This document shows, piece by piece, positions 58,841-64,000 of a stretch of DNA of 64,000 nt (position 1 is its first letter; the number at the start of each line of letters is the position of its first letter). The notes below the pieces were generated by a model. The model did no database searches, was not told the DNA's origin, and was given only the letters and a program-made list of their open reading frames with translations. The stretch is taken from positions 1 through 64,000 of the forward strand of contig DAONET010000002.1 of assembly GCA_035403225.1 (NCBI GenBank), written 5' to 3'. The stretch comes from DAIRDK01 sp035403225. Its GTDB lineage: Bacteria; Bacteroidota; Bacteroidia; Bacteroidales; FEN-979. Position numbers and translations under genes: made by a program.

Positions 58841-60322
58841 TTATCCTTTTGACCACGAGGAACCCTCTTTGGTATCTTTTACACTGATATTCAGTTTCTG
58901 CAGTTCGTCCCTGATTTTATCCGAAGTCTCGAAATCTTTTTTCTCGCGGACATTTTTCCGAAGCGACAGGATCAGTTGCATCAGACCGTCAACCAATTCA
59001 TCCTGGTTACCGGATGTTTCATCGGTAAGTCCCAGAATATCGGTAACAAAGATATCGAAGATCGACTTCAGTTGCTCCAGGTCTTCTGCCGCAAGCGTCT
59101 CTTTGTTGTCGGTCAGTGAATTGATGATGCGCACTCCTTCAAAGAGATGGGCGATGAGGATGGGGCTGTTGAAATCATCATCCATCGCGCTGTAACACGA
59201 TTGTTTCAGTTCGCGGATATCGTCTGACAGACGGGCAGGTTGCGTGGCAGCGGCAGGAGCCAGTTTTTTCAGAGTCTCCATGCCGGTCAGGAGTCTTTTC
59301 AGTCCTTTCTCGGCCGCCTGCAGGGCTTCGTTCGAGAAGTCGAGCGTGCCGCGGTAATGAGCCTGGAGGATGAAGAAGCGGATGGTCATAGGACTGTAAG
59401 CTTTCTCCAGCGCCTTATGTGTACCGGTGAAGAACTCTTCGAGGGTGATGAAGTTACCCAACGATTTTCCCATCTTCTGACCGTTGATGGTGATCATGTT
59501 GTTATGGATCCAGTATTTGACCGATTCGTGGCCGATGGCGGCCGTTGACTGGGCAATTTCCGATTCGTGGTGCGGAAAGAGGAGATCCATGCCACCGCCG
59601 TGGATATCGAATGTTTCGCCCAGGTATTTCATGCCCATGGCCGAACATTCGAGATGCCATCCCGGGAACCCTTCGCTCCAGGGAGAAGGCCAGCGCATGA
59701 TGTGTTCGGGTTGTGCTTTTTTCCAAAGGGCGAAGTCGGCAGGGTTTCTCTTTTCATCCTGTCCTTCCAACTCACGGGTGTTACTCATCATATCGTCGAG
59801 AACACGGCCCGATAGTTTCCCATACTGGTATTTCTCGTTATATTTTTTGATATCGAAATAAACCGATCCATTGACCACATAGGCGAAACCGGCATCCAGG
59901 ATCTTCTGCACCAGGGCAATCTGTTCGATCATGTGGCCGGAAGCTCTGGGTTCGATGGAAGGCCGTTTCACGTTCAACTCATTCATATAAAGAAAGTAGC
60001 GATCGGCATAAAACTGGGCCACTTCCATCGGCTCGAGCTGGTTTAGACGCGCTTTCTTGGCGATCTTGTCTTCCCCTTCGTCGAGGTCATGTTCCAGGTG
60101 TCCTACATCGGTGATGTTCCGGACATATCTCACTTTGTATCCCAGGTGCACCAGGTAACGGAATACGAGGTCAAAGGTGATGGCAGGCCGGGCGTGACCC
60201 AGGTGCGGATCACCGTAAACGGTCGGGCCGCATACATACATCCCCACAAAAGGCGGGTGAATCGGCTCAAAGCGCTCCCTCGTACGGGTAAGCGTATTGT
60301 AGATGATCAGGTTGTTATCCAT
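58841..60322 (-). CDS. cysS: Cysteinyl-tRNA synthetase
   Basis: 493 residues from ATG 60322 (MDNNLIIYNTLTRTRERF), preferred to an earlier ATG 39 bp upstream because homologues start there. HIGH is HLGH (40-43) in YGDPHLGHAR; KMSKS is KMGKS (283-287). The zinc that selects cysteine is bound by C31, C226 (HLECSAMG), H251 and an acidic residue (HHESE). The tail is the usual anticodon-binding helical domain (DFETSDKIRDELQKLNI). The peptidase gene follows after 38 bp. Confidence 0.97.
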   Translation of the reverse strand: MDNNLIIYNTLTRTRERFEPIHPPFVGMYVCGPTVYGDPHLGHARPAITFDLVFRYLVHLGYKVRYVRNITDVGHLEHDLDEGEDKIAKKARLNQLEPMEVAQFYADRYFLYMNELNVKRPSIEPRASGHMIEQIALVQKILDAGFAYVVNGSVYFDIKKYNEKYQYGKLSGRVLDDMMSNTRELEGQDEKRNPADFALWKKAQPEHIMRWPSPWSEGFPGWHLECSAMGMKYLGETFDIHGGGMDLLFPHHESEIAQSTAAIGHESVKYWIHNNMITINGQKMGKSLGNFITLEEFFTGTHKALEKAYSPMTIRFFILQAHYRGTLDFSNEALQAAEKGLKRLLTGMETLKKLAPAAATQPARLSDDIRELKQSCYSAMDDDFNSPILIAHLFEGVRIINSLTDNKETLAAEDLEQLKSIFDIFVTDILGLTDETSGNQDELVDGLMQLILSLRKNVREKKDFETSDKIRDELQKLNISVKDTKEGSSWSKG

Positions 60323-60417
60323 GAACTTGATTTGTTGCACAAAATTACGATTTTTTAGCATAGAAGACAGGAAGTACCGGGTTCTGTTATTTGCTTCACA
60401 ATGTCCCGGATTCTTTC

Positions 60418-60425
60418 TACTTTTG
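60418..60425 (+). promoter_or_regulatory. -7 box for tdh
   Basis: TACTTTTG, full match, 24 bp before the ATG; a TTTG sits 24 bp further upstream (60390-60393), slightly too far for a normal -33. Confidence 0.45.
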
Positions 60426-60449
60426 CATAAAATTTCAAATACTCGTTAA

Positions 60450-61394
60450 ATGGAAAAGATAATGGTTATCGGATGTGCCGGACAAATCGGCTCCGAACTT
60501 ACTATTGAACTTCGTAAACTTTTCGGCGAGGCCAACGTATTGGCCACAGATATCCGGACTGCTCCGGAAGACATCATGAAATCGGGCCCGTTTGAAATCC
60601 TGAATGTCCTCGACGATAAACGTCTTGCTGAAGTGGTAAAACAATACGGGATCACCCAGATCTACCATCTTGCCGCCATTCTTTCCGGTAACGCGGAAAA
60701 AAAGCCTCTTCCCTCCTGGGAAATCAACATGAAAGGGTTGATGAACGTGCTGGAGATCGCACGTGCTGAAAAACTTCATCGTATTTTCTGGCCGAGTTCC
60801 ATCGCTGTCTTCGGTCCCACTACTCCCCGGATCAACACCCCGCAACATTGCATCATGGACCCGAACACCGTTTACGGGATCAGTAAACTCGCGGGCGAAC
60901 GGTGGATCGAATACTTCAACAACAAATTCGGTGTTGATACCCGCAGCGTACGCTACCCGGGCCTGATCAGTTACAAGACTGTGGCCGGCGGCGGCACCAC
61001 CGATTATGCTGTCGAGATCTTCTACGAAGCAATCAAGCATAAGAAGTACGAATGTTTCCTGGGACCCGACTCCGCTCTTCCCATGATGTTCATGTCCGAC
61101 GCACTCAAAGCCACTATCGACGTCATGCAGGCTGATAAATCAAAACTTTCCCTGAAATCGAGTTACAATGTCGCCGGGATCAGTTTCACCCCGAAAGAAA
61201 TTGCCGCTGAGATCAAGAAACACATCCCCGAATTCGAGATCACTTACAAACCCGACTTCCGTCAGGCGATCGCCGATTCATGGCCTGCCAGCATTGATGA
61301 CAGCGTGGCAAAACACGACTGGAACCTGAGCTATGATTACGATCTGGCCGCGATGACAACTATTATGCTGAAAGAAGTAGCAAAAAAGCAGTAA
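60450..61394 (+). CDS. tdh: Short-chain L-threonine 3-dehydrogenase
   Basis: A 314-residue extended SDR. NAD-binding GCAGQIG (8-14); active-site Y142-xxx-K146 in NTVYGISK and Ser at ~117 (PSSIAVFG). The segment PGLISYKTVAGGGTTDYAV distinguishes the SDR-type threonine dehydrogenase from sugar epimerases. It oxidises L-threonine to 2-amino-3-ketobutyrate, which then gives glycine and acetyl-CoA by Kbl; kbl is not in the window. The sugar transporter gene follows at 30 bp but has its own -7 box. Confidence 0.92.
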   Translation: MEKIMVIGCAGQIGSELTIELRKLFGEANVLATDIRTAPEDIMKSGPFEILNVLDDKRLAEVVKQYGITQIYHLAAILSGNAEKKPLPSWEINMKGLMNVLEIARAEKLHRIFWPSSIAVFGPTTPRINTPQHCIMDPNTVYGISKLAGERWIEYFNNKFGVDTRSVRYPGLISYKTVAGGGTTDYAVEIFYEAIKHKKYECFLGPDSALPMMFMSDALKATIDVMQADKSKLSLKSSYNVAGISFTPKEIAAEIKKHIPEFEITYKPDFRQAIADSWPASIDDSVAKHDWNLSYDYDLAAMTTIMLKEVAKKQ

Positions 61395-61400
61395 TTTCCT

Positions 61401-61408
61401 TATTTTTG
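61401..61408 (+). promoter_or_regulatory. -7 box for the SLC45-type transporter
   Basis: TATTTTTG, full match, 16 bp before the ATG at 61425. Confidence 0.4.
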
Positions 61409-61424
61409 GGAAAATGTCTGCTTC

Positions 61425-62747
61425 ATGAAGAACAAACCTGAACTTTCTTTCTGGCAGATCTGGAACATGAGTTTTGGCTTCTTCGGGATCCAGTTTGGCT
61501 GGGGTCTCCAGATGGCCAACATGAGTTCCATTTACGAATACCTTGGCGCACGGGCCGATCAGATACCCATCCTCTGGCTGGCAGCTCCCCTCACCGGGAT
61601 GATCGTGCAACCCATCATCGGTCACATGAGCGACCGCACCTGGAATCGCCTGGGAAGACGCAAACCTTATTTTCTCGTCGGGGCCATCCTTTCGTCGATA
61701 GCGCTCATCCTGATGCCGAATTCGTCGTTCCTCTGGATGGCGGCCGGGTTGCTCTGGGTCCTGGATGCTTCGATCAACATCTCCATGGAACCGTTCCGGG
61801 CTTTTGTTGCCGACCTCCTACCCGATCACCAACGAACCACCGGCTTCGCGATGCAGAGTTTCTTCATCGGGGCCGGCGCCGTGATCGCCTCTGTCCTCCC
61901 CTGGCTCCTGACCAACTGGTTCGGCTTCCGGCAGGGCGCTGAACAGGGAGAAGTCATCCCACTCACCGTGAAGATATCCTATTACCTGGGAGCTGCCGTC
62001 TTCCTGGGCGCCGTTATCTGGACCATCGTCCGTACACGCGAATACCCGCCCGCGAACCTGGAAGAATTCCGTCGTACAACCAGGCAAAGCCGGGGCGTCT
62101 TTCATTTCTTTAAAGACATCTTTGTTTCCATCAAAGAGATGCCATCGACCATGCAACGGCTGGCATGGGTCCAGATCTTCACCTGGATGGGTCTCTTCTG
62201 CATGTGGCTCTATTTCCCCGTTGCCGTCGCCCGGAATGTCTTCGGAGCTCCGTCGGAAACATCACCGCTTTACCAATCGGGCATTGAGTGGGCCGGCATG
62301 TGCTTCGGCTTGTATTCGCTCATCTGCTTCGGCTTTTCGTTCGCTCTCCCGTTCATCGCCCACACCATCGGGCGGAAATGGACTCATACCTTATGCCTGT
62401 TGGCCGGAGCCGCCGGGTTGCTGTCGGTAGGGATCATTCATGACCAATACCTGCTGCTGCTTTCCATGACCGGCGTCGGTATTGCCTGGGCCAGTATCCT
62501 CTCCATGCCCTATGCCATCCTGGCCGGGTCATTGCCCCCGGGAAAAACCGGTGTGTACATGGGCATCTTTAACTTCTTCATCACCCTCCCCGAAATCATC
62601 GCTTCCCTGGTCTTCGGATGGGTCATGAACCACTGGCTCGGGAACAACCGGCTTGCCGCCGTGATCATGGGGGGCTTTTTCCTCATCATCGCCGCCCTCT
62701 TCATGCAACGGATCAAACAGACCCCGGCTAAGGTCAATCAACCATAA
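61425..62747 (+). CDS. SLC45-like MFS sugar transporter
   Basis: 440 residues with 12 TM helices. The SLC45/GPH-type motifs are FGIQFGWGLQMANMS in TM1, APLTGMIVQPIIGHMSDR in loop 2-3 and LGRRKPYFLVG. In Bacteroidota such proteins next to malQ are usually maltose or disaccharide:H+ symporters. MalQ starts 30 bp later, so uptake of maltose/maltodextrin is the likely role; sucrose is the known animal/yeast substrate of the family. Confidence 0.88.
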   Translation: MKNKPELSFWQIWNMSFGFFGIQFGWGLQMANMSSIYEYLGARADQIPILWLAAPLTGMIVQPIIGHMSDRTWNRLGRRKPYFLVGAILSSIALILMPNSSFLWMAAGLLWVLDASINISMEPFRAFVADLLPDHQRTTGFAMQSFFIGAGAVIASVLPWLLTNWFGFRQGAEQGEVIPLTVKISYYLGAAVFLGAVIWTIVRTREYPPANLEEFRRTTRQSRGVFHFFKDIFVSIKEMPSTMQRLAWVQIFTWMGLFCMWLYFPVAVARNVFGAPSETSPLYQSGIEWAGMCFGLYSLICFGFSFALPFIAHTIGRKWTHTLCLLAGAAGLLSVGIIHDQYLLLLSMTGVGIAWASILSMPYAILAGSLPPGKTGVYMGIFNFFITLPEIIASLVFGWVMNHWLGNNRLAAVIMGGFFLIIAALFMQRIKQTPAKVNQP

Positions 62748-62777
62748 TATTCAATCGAACCAACAACACCCCCAAAA

Positions 62778-64000
62778 ATGAAATACCAACGAGGCAGCGG
62801 AATCTTACTCCATCCTTCCTCCCTGCCGGGATCATACGGGATCGGAACACTGGGAAAAGAAGCGATGGAATTCATCGACTTCCTTTCACACTCCAGGCAA
62901 CAATACTGGCAGATCCTGCCACTAGGGCCCACCGGCTTTGCCGACTCCCCTTATCAATGCTTCTCTTCCTTCGCCGGAAATCCCCTGCTGATCAACCTTG
63001 ATCTGCTGATACAGGACAACCTCCTGAAAAGCGCCGACCTCGATCCGCTGCGGTCATTCGGCGACGGTCCCGTTGACTTTGGAAAACTGACCCTGCTGAA
63101 ATACCCGGTGCTGAAAAAGGCCGCTGTCAACTTCCTGGCTTTGGATCCGGGAAATACCAAACAGCCCTATCGCGATTTTATCGATCAACATCAAGACTGG
63201 CTTAACGACTATGCTTTGTTCATGGCACTCAAAGCACATTTCGACCTGAAACCATGGTACGTATGGGATAAACCCCTCAAAGAACGGGACCCGGAAGAAC
63301 TTGAAAAATACCGGATCATGCTGAAAGAAGAGATTCTCTTTCACCAGGTGATCCAATACCTGTTCTTCAGCCAATGGAAATGCGTGAAAGCATATGCCAA
63401 CCAACAGGGCATCACCATTATCGGAGATATCCCGCTGTATGTGGCCATGGACAGCGCCGATGCCTGGATGAATCCTGATCTCTTCGAGTTTGATGACGAA
63501 CGCAATCCCATTGCCGTAGGTGGTGTCCCTCCCGATTATTTCAGCGAAACAGGACAGCTATGGGGAAATCCGCTTTTCCGGTGGGAAACGCATAAAAACA
63601 CGGGTTACTCCTGGTGGATCAACCGCATTAAAGGAAACCTGTTATTATACGATGTGATCCGGATCGATCATTTCCGGGGATTCGCGGCATTCTGGTCCAT
63701 CCCTTATGGCGAACCTACCGCCATCCACGGGCAATGGATCCCCGGACCGGGGAAGGACCTTTTCAGGGCCATCTTCGACCAACTGGGCGATATCCCCATT
63801 ATCGCCGAAGATCTGGGGGTGATCACCGATGACGTCATTGACCTGAGAGATTCGTTTGACCTTCCGGGGATGAAGATCCTCCAGTTCGCTTTTGACTCGG
63901 GGGAAGAAAACGACTACCTCCCGCATAACTATCCGAAAAATTGTATCGTGTATACCGGAACCCACGACAATGATACCGTGACCGGCTGGTTCGGGAAGGC
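62778..64000 (+). CDS. malQ: 4-alpha-glucanotransferase (GH77), 3' truncated by window
   Basis: ATG 62778 opens MKYQRGSGILLHPSSLPGSYGIG, the GH77 N-terminus, and the frame stays open to the last base (407 codons). Catalytic residues are in place: nucleophile D297 (DVIRIDHFRGF), acid/base E344 (IAEDLG) and D397 in GTHDNDTV. It disproportionates maltodextrins, releasing glucose. About 90-100 C-terminal residues should lie beyond the window. The SLC45-like transporter 30 bp upstream supports a maltodextrin role. No N-terminal CBM20-type extension is seen. Confidence 0.95.
   Translation, partial: MKYQRGSGILLHPSSLPGSYGIGTLGKEAMEFIDFLSHSRQQYWQILPLGPTGFADSPYQCFSSFAGNPLLINLDLLIQDNLLKSADLDPLRSFGDGPVDFGKLTLLKYPVLKKAAVNFLALDPGNTKQPYRDFIDQHQDWLNDYALFMALKAHFDLKPWYVWDKPLKERDPEELEKYRIMLKEEILFHQVIQYLFFSQWKCVKAYANQQGITIIGDIPLYVAMDSADAWMNPDLFEFDDERNPIAVGGVPPDYFSETGQLWGNPLFRWETHKNTGYSWWINRIKGNLLLYDVIRIDHFRGFAAFWSIPYGEPTAIHGQWIPGPGKDLFRAIFDQLGDIPIIAEDLGVITDDVIDLRDSFDLPGMKILQFAFDSGEENDYLPHNYPKNCIVYTGTHDNDTVTGWFGK

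Overview
The window looks like a chromosome segment of a Bacteroidota bacterium, most likely an anaerobic or microaerophilic Bacteroidales-type organism known from a metagenome or draft assembly. The evidence is: three secreted proteins end in Por/type IX secretion (T9SS) type A sorting domains; many genes have the Bacteroidota -7 box TAnnTTTG just upstream; and there are a GH92 mannosidase, an NhaD antiporter, an [FeFe]-hydrogenase maturase (HydG) and two butyrate kinases. A 100-N scaffold gap at 8621-8720 has the same 55 bases on each side, so this is draft sequence.

Layout. 1-1.95 kb: an AT-rich T9SS cargo gene cut by the window edge, a broken sorting-domain remnant and nested inverted repeats. 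2-8.8 kb: cysteate synthase-like enzyme, Fe-type superoxide dismutase, CtpA-type protease with a zinc-ribbon partner, a secreted alpha/beta hydrolase and NhaD. 8.8-21 kb: TPR/GT-C membrane protein, T9SS Asp-box protein, nitronate monooxygenase-like enzyme, cold-shock protein with a long leader, AsmA-like protein, aquaporin Z, OsmC and a PPDK-like protein without its C-terminal barrel. 21-30.4 kb: AAE-type transporter, a MarR-controlled RND efflux operon and a third T9SS protein. 30.4-37.4 kb: metallo-beta-lactamase-fold hydrolase, hydG with a TM1266-type regulator, HelD-like ATPase, a nucleotidyltransferase-fold protein, a PAS/LuxR regulator and an azoreductase. 37.4-37.65 kb: five copies of an 11-bp near-palindrome. 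37.7-46 kb: a seven-gene TetR-TolC-HlyD-ABC exporter operon in the order of E. coli cecR-ybhGFSR, followed by an MltF-like transglycosylase. 46-57 kb: epimerase, surface-antigen barrel, UMF1-type MFS, lipoprotein, PepSY-type protein, two butyrate kinases and a secreted GH92. 57-64 kb: tyrS, a lipoprotein zinc peptidase, cysS, short-chain threonine dehydrogenase, an SLC45-type sugar transporter and a 3'-truncated malQ.

How the genes work together (inference). Secreted cargo and GH92 release sugars, and the SLC45-type porter and MalQ handle maltodextrins. TDH, the butyrate kinases and HydG fit amino-acid and carbohydrate fermentation with H2 metabolism. SOD, OsmC, the azoreductase and two multidrug-type exporters form a stress layer. 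I found no rRNA, tRNA, CRISPR array, complete insertion sequence or prophage. The best candidates for something undescribed are the barrel-less PPDK paralogue, the three 13-bp-phased TGGTTAAA repeats over the start of the exporter operon, and the inverted repeats around the hydG promoter.
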